A stretch of DNA of 64,000 nt from the NCBI GenBank assembly GCA_028688145.1, contig JAQTYU010000003.1:248001-312000 (forward strand), in the 5' to 3' direction. This stretch comes from Thiotrichaceae bacterium (GTDB lineage Bacteria > Pseudomonadota > Gammaproteobacteria > Beggiatoales > Beggiatoaceae). Shown piece by piece: positions 36,587 through 44,152 of the stretch. Under the pieces are notes generated by a model. The model saw nothing but the letters and a program-made list of their open reading frames with translations, was not told the origin of the DNA and ran no database searches. Both the position numbers and the translations under genes were made by a program. Position 1 is the first letter of the stretch. Each line of letters begins with the position of its first letter.

Positions 36587-36623
36587 GTTTCAATCCATAC
36601 CCGCCCCGAAGGGCGGATGAACA
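36587..36623 (-). repeat. CRISPR-repeat-like unit 2 in the prophage
   Basis: On the minus strand this reads TGTTCATCCGCCCTTCGGGG followed by CGGGTATGGATTGAAAC. About 31 of 37 positions agree with the host repeat, including 15 consecutive bases GGTATGGATTGAAAC with the crRNA handle. The stem is CCGCCC/GGGCGG with a TTCG loop, again with paired substitutions. The 32 bases to unit 1 (36555-36586) are spacer-sized. Confidence 0.8.
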
Positions 36624-36625
36624 GT

Positions 36626-37069
36626 CTAAAGCATGACTGTTTTAAATCCTTGCTCGCGCATTTTAAACCCCATTGCGACTGCTTGCTTGGGGGTTAAGTG
36701 CGTTATATCTCGTGTCACCCCGTGCGGCACGATATGATAATAATTATCCCCCGTCTTATCTCTAACTATCAAACCATGATGCTCTCCCACTTTGATTGGG
36801 GAGGTAAGGATTGTTAAATCTCCGCCATTACCCTCATGATGACGCAGCCAGCCGAAACCTTCCGTTGCATAATCGGCATCCGTGCAACGGTAGATTGCAC
36901 CCCCAAAACCGCTAACCATATAAGGCTGCAATGCACAACTTGCACATTCGCAATCCCGTAAGCGTTGCAATCTAACCGCCTTAACTTCCGTTTCTACCCC
37001 TGTGAAATCTATGGGGTAGGATTCCGTGTGCCCACAGGTGTGGGTGATGCTGAAATTAGTTGCACTCAT
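36626..37069 (-). CDS. Phage early protein with zinc-finger-like Cys/His motif
   Basis: ATG 37069 is chosen since AGAGGACAGCATC precedes it; an upstream ATG at 37117 has no such site. The 147-aa product has HTCGH at its start and CECASC about 30 residues later, a possible zinc site. Its C-terminus is LTPKQAVAMGFKMREQGFKT. The family is not recognised. Host spacer 6 matches its 3' part (36660-36697) at 29 of 38 bases. Confidence 0.65.
   Translation of the reverse strand: MSATNFSITHTCGHTESYPIDFTGVETEVKAVRLQRLRDCECASCALQPYMVSGFGGAIYRCTDADYATEGFGWLRHHEGNGGDLTILTSPIKVGEHHGLIVRDKTGDNYYHIVPHGVTRDITHLTPKQAVAMGFKMREQGFKTVML
36660..36697 (+). other. Protospacer in Cys/His early gene (spacer 6, 24795-24832)
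   Basis: 29 of 38 bases match without gaps. The 5' flank is CGCGC. Confidence 0.75.
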
Positions 37070-37132
37070 GATGCTGTCCTCTTGTTTGCGGTTGTTGTGT
37101 AACTCTGTATGATTCAAAGGATAATATATTTA

Positions 37133-37183
37133 GTTACCAATTACAAGTAAAAAGTTACCAAATAATAAAATATTTCTACCAAT
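37133..37183 (-). promoter_or_regulatory. Direct repeats upstream of the Cys/His early gene
   Basis: TTACCAA occurs at 37134-37140 and 37155-37161 (with an A following), and a variant CTACCAAT near 37177, at about 20-base spacing. They are read as TTGGTAA on the minus strand. This is a possible iterated operator; weak evidence. Confidence 0.3.
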
Positions 37184-37184
37184 A

Positions 37185-37208
37185 AAAAAGCCGCTGGTTA
37201 GGCGGCTT
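37185..37208 (-). terminator. Terminator hairpin after the 125-aa early gene
   Basis: On the minus strand AAGCCGCC and GCGGCTTTTTT form a stem and T-run right after the stop at 37214. Confidence 0.7.
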
Positions 37209-37213
37209 GTGAA

Positions 37214-37591
37214 TTAATGTGGCATGGTTTTAGTTTTGCCCCGTAACATCTCTTGGATTTTTGCGATGTTTTCCCGCGCTTTTTCGACGGGGTATTTCGG
37301 GGCGGGAAGTGCCTGCTGTTTGGGGCGGGGCGGTAAGTGCTGCATATATTGGGCGGGGGTAATCCACTCAGTCACCTCCCCATAAATCGCCCGGAACGCC
37401 TTGCGTAATCGGTCGCTATCCAAGTCTTGTTCCCATCCTATATTCTTGTTCCATAGGGTTTCAATCCATACCTCCGCTAAAGGTATAACTTGGTCAGCGG
37501 CGGGGCGATTGGCAACATTAAGACCGTATAAAGTCTGCACCCCACTAATAATAATGTTTGCAAACCATAAGGGCGGTTGTTCGCTTTTCAC
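37214..37591 (-). CDS. Phage early hypothetical protein containing a CRISPR-repeat-like segment
   Basis: The 125-aa product starts MKSEQPPLWFANIIISGVQT and has a C-terminal Pro/Lys-rich part (LPPRPKQQALPAPKYPVEKA). Its EVTEWITPAQYMQHLP stretch is like small proteins of Mu-like early regions, but function is unknown. Codons for EVWIET contain the 15-base host repeat end GGTATGGATTGAAAC (37458-37472, minus). Host spacer 32 matches 37284-37319 at 33 of 36 bases. It overlaps the next gene by four bases. Confidence 0.7.
   Translation of the reverse strand: MKSEQPPLWFANIIISGVQTLYGLNVANRPAADQVIPLAEVWIETLWNKNIGWEQDLDSDRLRKAFRAIYGEVTEWITPAQYMQHLPPRPKQQALPAPKYPVEKARENIAKIQEMLRGKTKTMPH
37284..37319 (+). 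other. Protospacer in 125-aa early gene (spacer 32, 26675-26710)
   Basis: 33 of 36 bases match; mismatches at positions 3, 4 and 18. The 5' flank is GCTTT. Confidence 0.93.
37458..37489 (-). repeat. Third CRISPR-repeat-like segment, inside a coding region
   Basis: Minus strand: ATACCTTTAGCGGAGGTAT leads into the exact host repeat end GGTATGGATTGAAAC. The small hairpin is ATACC/GGTAT. Only the 3' half matches the repeat well. Confidence 0.5.
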
Positions 37592-38046
37592 TTGTATTTC
37601 TCCCTTAACCCATCCAGCCCCGATATTGCTGCCATTGTCTTACTTTGTGGGAGTGTCTTCTGGGGTATGGGGCTTGCAATCTGCTGCGCCCCCTGAACGC
37701 TACGTGCCTCTACGCTACGCATTACTGACTTGAGATAGTTGTGATTTTTAAGCGGCTCTAATTGCCCCTTGGCTTGTATTGCTTCCGCTGTTTCTATGAG
37801 AGCAGCGGCTAATGTATCTTGCGAAAGATAAGGTAATGATAAAACCTCTTGCACAATGCGCAATGCCTTGTCGTCCGCTAAGTCACGCGCTCCCCGAAAC
37901 AACCCTAGATAACTCACAATTGCAGTCTGCATTGGTTTAGATTGCGAAAAAATCAGACTGAATAAATCAGACCGTACTTGATTGAGCACGATGTGCTCAA
38001 GGGTTAATTTTGCCTTACAACATGGGCATTTTATTTCCATGTTCAT
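37588..38046 (-). CDS. Phage early protein with CPCC zinc-ribbon-like start
   Basis: The 152-aa product starts MNMEIKCPCCKAKLTLEHIV, a CxxC zinc-ribbon half, then a helical domain (LFSLIFSQSKPMQTAIVSYL, GLFRGARDLADDKALRIVQE). It has no second CxxC pair. Such small proteins occur in early regions of transposable phages, but function is not known. It overlaps the following gene by four bases. Confidence 0.65.
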   Translation of the reverse strand: MNMEIKCPCCKAKLTLEHIVLNQVRSDLFSLIFSQSKPMQTAIVSYLGLFRGARDLADDKALRIVQEVLSLPYLSQDTLAAALIETAEAIQAKGQLEPLKNHNYLKSVMRSVEARSVQGAQQIASPIPQKTLPQSKTMAAISGLDGLREKYK

Positions 38047-38098
38047 CTCCGATAAAAAGGGCGCGGTGTGCGCCCTGTGAAGTTAGGATTACGGGTTG

Positions 38099-38236
38099 TT
38101 AGTCGTTGTCTAAATCATCGCCATCATCATCGTCTTGGAAATCATCCCAATCACTTGATAGTTGTTCTTCTTCGGTGCTTGCATCTGCCGCATACAGGTA
38201 ATAACAACCATTAGGGGTTATAACGAGTTTGCGCAT
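38099..38236 (-). CDS. 45-aa highly acidic phage protein
   Basis: ATG 38236 overlaps the Gam stop (TAATG) and the frame ends with TAA at 38099. The product starts MRKLVITPNGCYYLYAADAS and ends in an Asp-rich tail (SSDWDDFQDDDDGDDLDND). The coupling to gam and the conservation implied by host spacer 2, which encodes a similar SDWDNFRDD peptide, support a real gene. It could be a DNA-mimic-type inhibitor; this is only inferred from charge. Confidence 0.6.
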   Translation of the reverse strand: MRKLVITPNGCYYLYAADASTEEEQLSSDWDDFQDDDDGDDLDND

Positions 38237-38784
38237 TATTTGGTCACCTCATTAACAGCGACCTTAATCTTCTCGTTGCCCCCGCCCACCTTGAGGTGGG
38301 TGAGCTTGCTCTCCAAATCTCCCCAATTCGACTTGATGGCGTTTTTGTCGAGGGCCTCCTCGACAATCACAAAATTACCAAGCCCTAACGCTTTGAGTTC
38401 AGCAATCGCCGCGTGCTCGTCAGGGATTGCGGAAACTCGCCCCGCCGTCAAATACCAGCTAATCGTTCCCAATCCCAAATCCAAAGTCTTGCCTTCGCAA
38501 CCCTTCAGTAACTCTGCTTTTCTGGGCTCGCAGTAAGCAATAATGGATTCCTCCAATTGCATAATCTGCATTTGGAGGGTTTGCCCTTGGGGATTGTAAA
38601 TCTTGGCAGCCTCTGCGATTGCCTTGTTGTAATCCGCTAAAACACCCATTAACTGGGCACTTGTGGCTTGCATGGCAGCCAGCGCATTGACAAGGTCTTC
38701 GCGGCTGTTAATCGCAACCGTGGCGCGGATTTTTGGTTTTTTATCCCCAAAAATCGATTTAGTGAAATCGCTTAAATTCAGCAT
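38236..38784 (-). CDS. gam: Gam-like host-nuclease inhibitor
   Basis: The 182-aa product matches the Mu Gam family in length and pattern: a long helical N-terminal half (REDLVNALAAMQATSAQLMG), then LDLGLGTISWYLTAGRVSAI and the C-terminal LDKNAIKSNWGDLESKL. Mu Gam binds DNA ends and shields them from exonuclease, and is a Ku relative. It sits in the early operon, as in Mu. Confidence 0.85.
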   Translation of the reverse strand: MLNLSDFTKSIFGDKKPKIRATVAINSREDLVNALAAMQATSAQLMGVLADYNKAIAEAAKIYNPQGQTLQMQIMQLEESIIAYCEPRKAELLKGCEGKTLDLGLGTISWYLTAGRVSAIPDEHAAIAELKALGLGNFVIVEEALDKNAIKSNWGDLESKLTHLKVGGGNEKIKVAVNEVTK

Positions 38785-38796
38785 TACATTAATCCT

Positions 38797-38994
38797 CTAA
38801 AGCTGTGTGAACAGTTGGTCTGCCTTAATCCAGCGCATCCCAATAAAGACATGGGCTGGACTGTGTTTGTGGTCATAAATGATGCGGATTATGTTGCCCG
38901 TGAACACCTGTCTGTATTTGCCGTGATGGTAGCTGGCACGCATCCCGATAATTAGCTGAGCAGGGTTCAGTCTTACTTTTTTGCTGCTAGCCAC
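38797..38994 (-). CDS. Small phage early protein, unknown
   Basis: The 65-aa product is basic and beta-rich: VRLNPAQLIIGMRASYHHGK, then AHVFIGMRWIKADQLF. It resembles small SH3-like folds, but I cannot name a family. It overlaps the previous gene by eight bases and ends 12 bases before gam. Its position makes it a candidate accessory or inhibitor gene. Confidence 0.6.
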   Translation of the reverse strand: MASSKKVRLNPAQLIIGMRASYHHGKYRQVFTGNIIRIIYDHKHSPAHVFIGMRWIKADQLFTQL

Positions 38995-39229
38995 GACGTT
39001 GCTCCCATAACAATCTCGCCAAGTCGAGTGCTCCCCTAAAGTAAGCGCGTTCCACCCCAGTCAATTTATCCTCTGATTGACTGTTTGCTCTTGCTGATGT
39101 TTTGAGCTTATTGCTGAGTAAATTGATTAAATCAGCCAGTTGGTCGTGGTGAAATGCTGTTTGCACAAACCCTTTTAAGGGTTGCTCCCCTCTTGGTTTT
39201 GATGGCGGTGTGCCGTTAGTAACTGCCAT
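38987..39229 (-). CDS. Small phage early protein, unknown
   Basis: The frame continues upstream, but ATG 39229 is preferred since it overlaps the end of the preceding gene by 14 bases and the upstream extension is antisense-like. The 80-aa product has FVQTAFHHDQLADLINLLSN and LTGVERAYFRGALDLARLLW, a helical protein. No function can be assigned. Confidence 0.6.
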   Translation of the reverse strand: MAVTNGTPPSKPRGEQPLKGFVQTAFHHDQLADLINLLSNKLKTSARANSQSEDKLTGVERAYFRGALDLARLLWEQRRG

Positions 39230-39665
39230 GATTGCACTCCGCAAATTCAATTTCACCCAGCTCTTCTGCCAATTCAAATCCCGCCAAAATCGCAGCTTGC
39301 TGTGGCAATAAAGGCAAATAATCCTGCGGATAATCCCGTATTGCCTCACTGCCAGCCATTGCTAGCTCTTCAATCCCCGCTGTCGTCCATAATGTATGGT
39401 GATGAGATAAAAAGTAGTCCAAACCAATTCCGCGATGTTCCAAGATTGGGTTGGCGGCGTAAATCTTGGTGAGTAAGTCCGGGCAGGGAAACGCCCAGTA
39501 CGCATAGTTATCAAGTTCCGTTTTTAGGATGCTTAATCTTTCAACAGCGGCGGGCGTAAAACGGGGTCTCTCCATAAGATGGCTAACTTCCTCCAACGCG
39601 CCCCGATGTTGGTCGGGATTGCGAATGGCATTGTTGCTGGGGATGTGGATGTAATTAAGCATCAT
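39216..39665 (-). CDS. Phage early hypothetical protein
   Basis: This 149-aa protein follows MuB with a four-base overlap (ATGA). It is acidic and helical (IEELAMAGSEAIRDYPQDYL, AAILAGFELAEELGEIEFAE) and contains a HRGIGLDYFLSHHHTLW segment. I do not recognise it. The tight overlaps on both sides support a real gene in the MuA-MuB-Gam operon. Confidence 0.65.
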   Translation of the reverse strand: MMLNYIHIPSNNAIRNPDQHRGALEEVSHLMERPRFTPAAVERLSILKTELDNYAYWAFPCPDLLTKIYAANPILEHRGIGLDYFLSHHHTLWTTAGIEELAMAGSEAIRDYPQDYLPLLPQQAAILAGFELAEELGEIEFAECNHGSY

Positions 39666-40819
39666 CTCTGCACCATCGCAGCAATTAAGTCCGCATTAAT
39701 CTTGTCACTTCCAATCGCCGCCGCCTTATTGAGCGCGGCAATCACCAGATTGTTGACAATCAAGGGGTAGGTCATGCTTTCCACACCAGCCTTACTGGAC
39801 ATGGAGAGTGCGGCTTGAATTGCCGTGTAAGCGTTATCCTCAAACACATCTGGCAAATTGACTTCGCAACGTGCGAACTTGTGCTTAAGGTACTTGCGTA
39901 AGTCATCGCCATTCAGTGGCTTAAGCTCCACAATTTCGCAGCGGCGCACAACTTCCCGTGCCTCGTCATTGCGTTCCGATAATTTGTTTTTTAGGATTTC
40001 GGGCTGTGCAATTAAAATTATCGAAATCAAGCGAGTAAAGCCATACTTAAGTTCCCAAATGCGCTTGAGAAACTTGATAGTGAGAAGGTGTAAGTCGTGC
40101 GCCTCCTCAATCAATAAGCAATGCGAACCACCATTTTTAAGCGAGTCCGTGAGTACGGTTTCGGCGCGGCGCGACTTCCACTCAAACTTTTGGGGAGTTT
40201 TGTCGCTCCCCGAAACATCATAAATAATCGCATCGCAGATATAGCTTGCGGTCAATCTACCCTTATCGATGCAGCGCGGTTGCACAACGACAGTCTTGCT
40301 GTTCTTAACACGCAATTGTTCAATCAAGTCATCCTTAAGTGTGCTTTTGCCAGCCCCTGATTCCCCAACGACCGCCAAAAACCCCCCGTGCAAAGCGGCT
40401 TGTAACATAGTCTCTTGCACATACAAGGTATCGGTGGATTTGAACACATCGTTGCGACTTTGCACGTCATCGATAAAGGGATGCTGCTTTCCCAGCCCAA
40501 ACTTATCGCGGGCGGCTTGTGTTAAAATCTCTCTCTGTGACATCGTAATCTCCTTAGATTTGGGTGTTGCGGCGGCTTGGTTGGTCTGCAAACTTTCCCA
40601 CGCCGCCTTAATTTCTGCGGCATTCACACCGCGTCCTGTTAAATATTCCGTGACCTTGCTTTCAATTTCTTCCCGTGCCATTAAACGCGGGAAAATCCCT
40701 TGCCCTAACATCTGGCTGGTTGCCGCTGCTGATAGCGGCTTGCCGTTGGCTTGAACAAGCACCTGTCTTAGGGCGGCTTGTGTAACACCATGCTTAGCCA
40801 TTACTTGCTTTAACAACAT
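39662..40819 (-). CDS. MuB-like transposition ATPase
   Basis: The 385-aa AAA+ protein has an N-terminal helix-turn-helix-like part (VMAKHGVTQAALRQVLVQAN), Walker A VVGESGAGKSTL and Walker B HCLLIEEAHDLHL. MuB binds target DNA, stimulates MuA and gives target immunity. AAGGAG precedes ATG 40819. It overlaps MuA by 26 bases. Host spacer 1 encodes a peptide like its AGVESMTYPLI segment. Confidence 0.88.
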   Translation of the reverse strand: MLLKQVMAKHGVTQAALRQVLVQANGKPLSAAATSQMLGQGIFPRLMAREEIESKVTEYLTGRGVNAAEIKAAWESLQTNQAAATPKSKEITMSQREILTQAARDKFGLGKQHPFIDDVQSRNDVFKSTDTLYVQETMLQAALHGGFLAVVGESGAGKSTLKDDLIEQLRVKNSKTVVVQPRCIDKGRLTASYICDAIIYDVSGSDKTPQKFEWKSRRAETVLTDSLKNGGSHCLLIEEAHDLHLLTIKFLKRIWELKYGFTRLISIILIAQPEILKNKLSERNDEAREVVRRCEIVELKPLNGDDLRKYLKHKFARCEVNLPDVFEDNAYTAIQAALSMSSKAGVESMTYPLIVNNLVIAALNKAAAIGSDKINADLIAAMVQR

Positions 40820-42518
40820 TCAATCTGCTCCTTGTTGTTAATTTACTTACGATTTCTTCCATATCAGCCGCCGTGACGCTGGGGTATTGGCGGTTGATGA
40901 AGTCCATCTCATCTTTGGTAACGCTCCTGCCAAGTACATCTAGCAGTGCCATGCGAATCTGTACCTCATTAAGTTTTGGCAGTTCGACGCGCATATCTGG
41001 GGTGTTGAGTGCCACCCCGCGCCGTGGCAAATGGTCTGGAATATTGGCTTGCTCAATGTCCGCAAATGGATTGATGTCCGTAAAAGCAGGGGCTTTTTGT
41101 AAACGTCGCTTGTCCGCTTCAATAATCGATTCTGTGCCGTATGCCGCTTTCCGCATTACCTTTTTCACCTTCTCCGCGCTGGTATCTGGCGCGGACTTAT
41201 GCTCCTTGAACAACACAGGTGCGCCAATCTCAAACCCTGCAATATCCAATTTAATCAGCGGACATTCGTGATGCGTTTCTAATCCATCCCGCCCCGCTAA
41301 AGTTACGATCACGCAATCATCACGATAAGGATTTGTCGCTACCGTGACGTATTCCCCAATCCGTACCGCCGCAATGTCGCGCACGGAATACTGATTACCC
41401 TCATATCCTATAGATAGTTTTGGTGTAACCACTCGCTGCTCTGGTTTGCTTCGTAGAACTTGCTGACACTTTTCAAGCGGCGGGCAAATTCGCAATTGTT
41501 GTGGCGCAATCGTTGACCACATGGCATAGCGGGTGTGACCGTGGCGGCTGTGCATGTTCAAGTTTTTATCGCTCTGAAATGCGACCTGAAATGCACGGGC
41601 GGCTGCATTAAGTTGCGCCAGTGATTGCACGGGACGCATGTACAATACACTTTCAAAATTGCGCTCTACGATATTTTGTAGACCTTCCACGCTGCCTGTT
41701 GCCTGTGCGTTGCCGGGCAAATGGTGACGGTAATCAACCCCTAACCACTCTAATAATGACTTGGAAGTATTAGCTTGATGTGCGCTTGCTGCATCAAAAT
41801 ACAAACAAAACGGCACGCCAAAAAATGGCTTGTTATCGCGCTGAATCATTGAGTCCATGAACACATTAAAAAAGTTACTGCTGCTTTCCGTGCCGTTGAC
41901 GTAAGTCAAGAAAAACGCACCTGAATAATGGTCAGTGACAATGTAACGGGTCACGCGGCTGTCGCTAATCTTTGCAAGATTCTGGGGTTTTTTGCTATTG
42001 AACTTGCGTTCATCCATGACTTGCATTGCGCCGTTTTTAAGGTAATAAATCACGCAGGTTGAAGCATCGATTTGCCAGACTTGATTAGGATGTTCCGTGC
42101 GCATCGGAACATAACCACGCGGTTGCGCTAACTGCGAAGGATGCACGCCAATATCTCGCATCACGTCCGCTAAACGCCCAGCGGTAATATCTGCACTCAA
42201 TAATCCGTTTGCCATTGCGATACCTTTAGCCTTTTCAAACGTCAAGAGACGCTTGCCATTTTGTCGCTTGGATTGCTCCATAAGGTTTGCAATCGCAATC
42301 ACTTCCGAATCAGGGACTACACACTTGCCTTTATCAGCTCGCACCTTGCGTTCCGTCTTGTAACCCAGTTCCTCTAAATCGCGGTAAACCTGATTACGTG
42401 ACAGTCCTAGGGTGTCAATTGCCTGCTGTATTAACTGCCCCTTCCCGCCGTGCTTTGCAGTCCGCAAGTCGGTGATAAGTTGCTGATAAATGGCAAGGGC
42501 ATAAGCTGAGAGTGACAT
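40794..42518 (-). CDS. MuA-like DDE transposase
   Basis: The 574-aa protein has an N-terminal DNA-binding region (LGLSRNQVYRDLEELGYKTE), a retroviral-integrase core with D in HPNQVWQIDAS, D in FCLYFDAASAH and E in GSVEGLQNIVERNFES, and the Mu-type C-terminal beta barrel (LSIGYEGNQYSVRD). It inserts and replicates the phage genome by transposition. Host spacers 49 and 68 match it (29 of 36 and 32 of 35 bases). A 133-aa paralogue of its N-terminus lies at 44501. Confidence 0.92.
   Translation of the reverse strand: MSLSAYALAIYQQLITDLRTAKHGGKGQLIQQAIDTLGLSRNQVYRDLEELGYKTERKVRADKGKCVVPDSEVIAIANLMEQSKRQNGKRLLTFEKAKGIAMANGLLSADITAGRLADVMRDIGVHPSQLAQPRGYVPMRTEHPNQVWQIDASTCVIYYLKNGAMQVMDERKFNSKKPQNLAKISDSRVTRYIVTDHYSGAFFLTYVNGTESSSNFFNVFMDSMIQRDNKPFFGVPFCLYFDAASAHQANTSKSLLEWLGVDYRHHLPGNAQATGSVEGLQNIVERNFESVLYMRPVQSLAQLNAAARAFQVAFQSDKNLNMHSRHGHTRYAMWSTIAPQQLRICPPLEKCQQVLRSKPEQRVVTPKLSIGYEGNQYSVRDIAAVRIGEYVTVATNPYRDDCVIVTLAGRDGLETHHECPLIKLDIAGFEIGAPVLFKEHKSAPDTSAEKVKKVMRKAAYGTESIIEADKRRLQKAPAFTDINPFADIEQANIPDHLPRRGVALNTPDMRVELPKLNEVQIRMALLDVLGRSVTKDEMDFINRQYPSVTAADMEEIVSKLTTRSRLNVVKASNG
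41620..41654 (-). other. Protospacer in MuA gene (spacer 68, 29270-29304)
   Basis: 32 of 35 bases match, all three differences being transitions at likely silent sites. The 5' flank is ATTTT. Confidence 0.93.
41767..41802 (-). other. Protospacer in MuA gene (spacer 49, 27896-27931)
   Basis: 29 of 36 bases match, with the first 12 identical. The 5' flank is TTGTT. Confidence 0.82.
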
Positions 42519-42521
42519 GTG

Positions 42522-43550
42522 CTAGTCCTGTACGTCGGCGGGGATGTTGTCCATCCAAGACGTATCCATGATGCTTGGTACGTCTAGCTGATATTCGACT
42601 TGGATTGATTGAAGTTCTGCGATTAATTGCACTACCACTTGCCCGCATTGCAATTGAATATGCTCTGGGGCATTCGCTTGCTGAATCTCAATAATCTGTT
42701 TTCTCAACCGCATCATGTCTACAGATAAGACGCTATTAACCAAAGTAGACAGTTTGTCAGCGAGCTTATTGTTGAGGATGTCAATCCCGTCTACGCCGTT
42801 ATCACTGCCCAATAATTCCGCATTGGCGGCTTCTAATTCAGCCACAGTTTTATCCCGTTTTTGAATCTCAGCGGTTTTTTGGGCGATGACTCTATCCTTA
42901 ACTTCTAATGCGCGGGTGGCTTCTTCAGTTTTGGCTTTCAAAACGTCTTTTTCAGCTTCGGCTGCCTTCAGTTTTTCATCGTTCAGGCGTGTTTGCGCCT
43001 GTATCAACTCAAGGATATTGCGTTGCAGCTCTTCTTTGTTTGTCGTGTCTTGCGTAATCTGCTCGATGATAACGTTGCGTTCATCCTCGGGAATCTTGCG
43101 GATATGATTCATTGTGTTTTTACTAATCCCTGCGTCCTGCATGACTTCGAGGGCATCTGCTCCAAAGGCATTGAGATTGCGTAAATCCATATCTACAGAC
43201 TCGCGACTACGACCGAGTGACTTGCAGAAATCCTCCCAACTGGTAATCGTTACCACTTCTCCATTGGGTTGTTTTAAAGCTAAGTGCTTGTATAACTTGG
43301 ATTCCTTTATTTCTTGTAGCGCAATCAAAGTGGTAACGTTTACCAGTTTTGATATTCCGATACTGCATTGCAAATGCCCCATTAATTGATTGGCACGTGC
43401 AAAGTCAGCACTTAATTGCGTGGTAGACTGTAATTGATGCCCGTCTTCTTCCCCAAATGCGATGGGAGTTGGGGCGATTTGTTTTTGCCTTGCCATGTTT
43501 ATAATCTCCTCTATATCAACTTGTGACTGCTTGTATTCTTCGTCGTTCAT
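42522..43550 (-). CDS. Phage early protein with long coiled coil
   Basis: The 342-aa protein has a globular N-terminal third with ITSWEDFCKSLGRSRESVDM, a possible helix-turn-helix. A coiled coil runs over about residues 190-260 (LKAAEAEKDVLKAKTEEATR), then a helical C-terminus. It lies just upstream of MuA, where several transposable phages carry a ParB-like or unknown protein. I cannot name it with confidence. Host spacer 67 matches it at 29 of 34 bases. Confidence 0.65.
   Translation of the reverse strand: MNDEEYKQSQVDIEEIINMARQKQIAPTPIAFGEEDGHQLQSTTQLSADFARANQLMGHLQCSIGISKLVNVTTLIALQEIKESKLYKHLALKQPNGEVVTITSWEDFCKSLGRSRESVDMDLRNLNAFGADALEVMQDAGISKNTMNHIRKIPEDERNVIIEQITQDTTNKEELQRNILELIQAQTRLNDEKLKAAEAEKDVLKAKTEEATRALEVKDRVIAQKTAEIQKRDKTVAELEAANAELLGSDNGVDGIDILNNKLADKLSTLVNSVLSVDMMRLRKQIIEIQQANAPEHIQLQCGQVVVQLIAELQSIQVEYQLDVPSIMDTSWMDNIPADVQD
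42649..42682 (-). other. Protospacer in coiled-coil early gene (spacer 67, 29199-29232)
   Basis: 29 of 34 bases match. The 5' flank is GATTC. Confidence 0.88.
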
Positions 43551-43846
43551 GACCTGATAATGACCCTTAGTGATTCCGACAATGTTTTCTCAATGCTCGC
43601 TTGCAAACTGCGCGAGTACATATTGAACATATCCAACACCGTTTGCCCGATTCTCCACCGTTCGTCACCAATTCGCTCCGCAAATCCTTGCAATTCAAGG
43701 TTCGCTAAATCTCTGGTGACTTGCACGGCACTACTCTCTGTCATCAACGCTATCTGTGTAATCGTAAGCCCTTCAAACTCATGACCAACCAAGGACTTTA
43801 GTGTTAGGAGGACTCTTTGCTGCGATACGTTGGTGTAATCAGCCAC
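43547..43846 (-). CDS. Small winged-helix DNA-binding protein
   Basis: The 99-aa product has a clear MarR/IclR-type helix-turn-helix: QQRVLLTLKSLVGHEFEGLT then ITQIALMTESSAVQVTRDLA and NLELQGFAERI. It probably regulates the early operon. It overlaps its neighbours on both sides by four and eight bases. Confidence 0.7.
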   Translation of the reverse strand: MADYTNVSQQRVLLTLKSLVGHEFEGLTITQIALMTESSAVQVTRDLANLELQGFAERIGDERWRIGQTVLDMFNMYSRSLQASIEKTLSESLRVIIRS

Positions 43847-44069
43847 GCCCTCCCCCTAATTTACTTAGGAGGTCATAGCCTGTTACCTCTTTTATTTTTG
43901 CAATAATCTCTAAAGCTTTTTCCCCGCGAGGTCGATAGTTGTTTTTGGTTATCCTAAGCAATGTTTTATCAACAGTGCGATTTGAAAAACCATACGCCCT
44001 AGCGAAAGATCGAAACGTGTACCGTTCTTTAATTAATGCCTGTCTAACTTCACCCAATAATCTGTTCAT
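43839..44069 (-). CDS. Ner-like small regulator (first gene of the leftward early operon)
   Basis: The 76-aa product is basic with a helix-turn-helix: ALIKERYTFRSFARAYGFSN followed by RTVDKTLLRITKN. It is the first leftward gene, opposite the repressor gene, the place held by ner in Mu. Ner turns down early transcription and repressor synthesis. Assignment is by position and fold, not by close similarity. Confidence 0.55.
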   Translation of the reverse strand: MNRLLGEVRQALIKERYTFRSFARAYGFSNRTVDKTLLRITKNNYRPRGEKALEIIAKIKEVTGYDLLSKLGGGRG

Positions 44070-44152
44070 TGGCTATAATGTGTCTCCATAGTGGGAACAG
44101 ATAGTGCAATGATAGAAGTAAATAACTTCAATGTCAATACAGGGTGAAGCAA
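44070..44152. promoter_or_regulatory. Divergent early/repressor promoter region
   Basis: This 83-base gap lies between the leftward early operon and the rightward repressor. It should hold the lytic and lysogenic promoters and operators. TATAATG at 44073-44079 and paired AGAAGTAAATAACTTCA-like symmetry near 44115 are visible, but sites are not assigned further. Confidence 0.4.
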
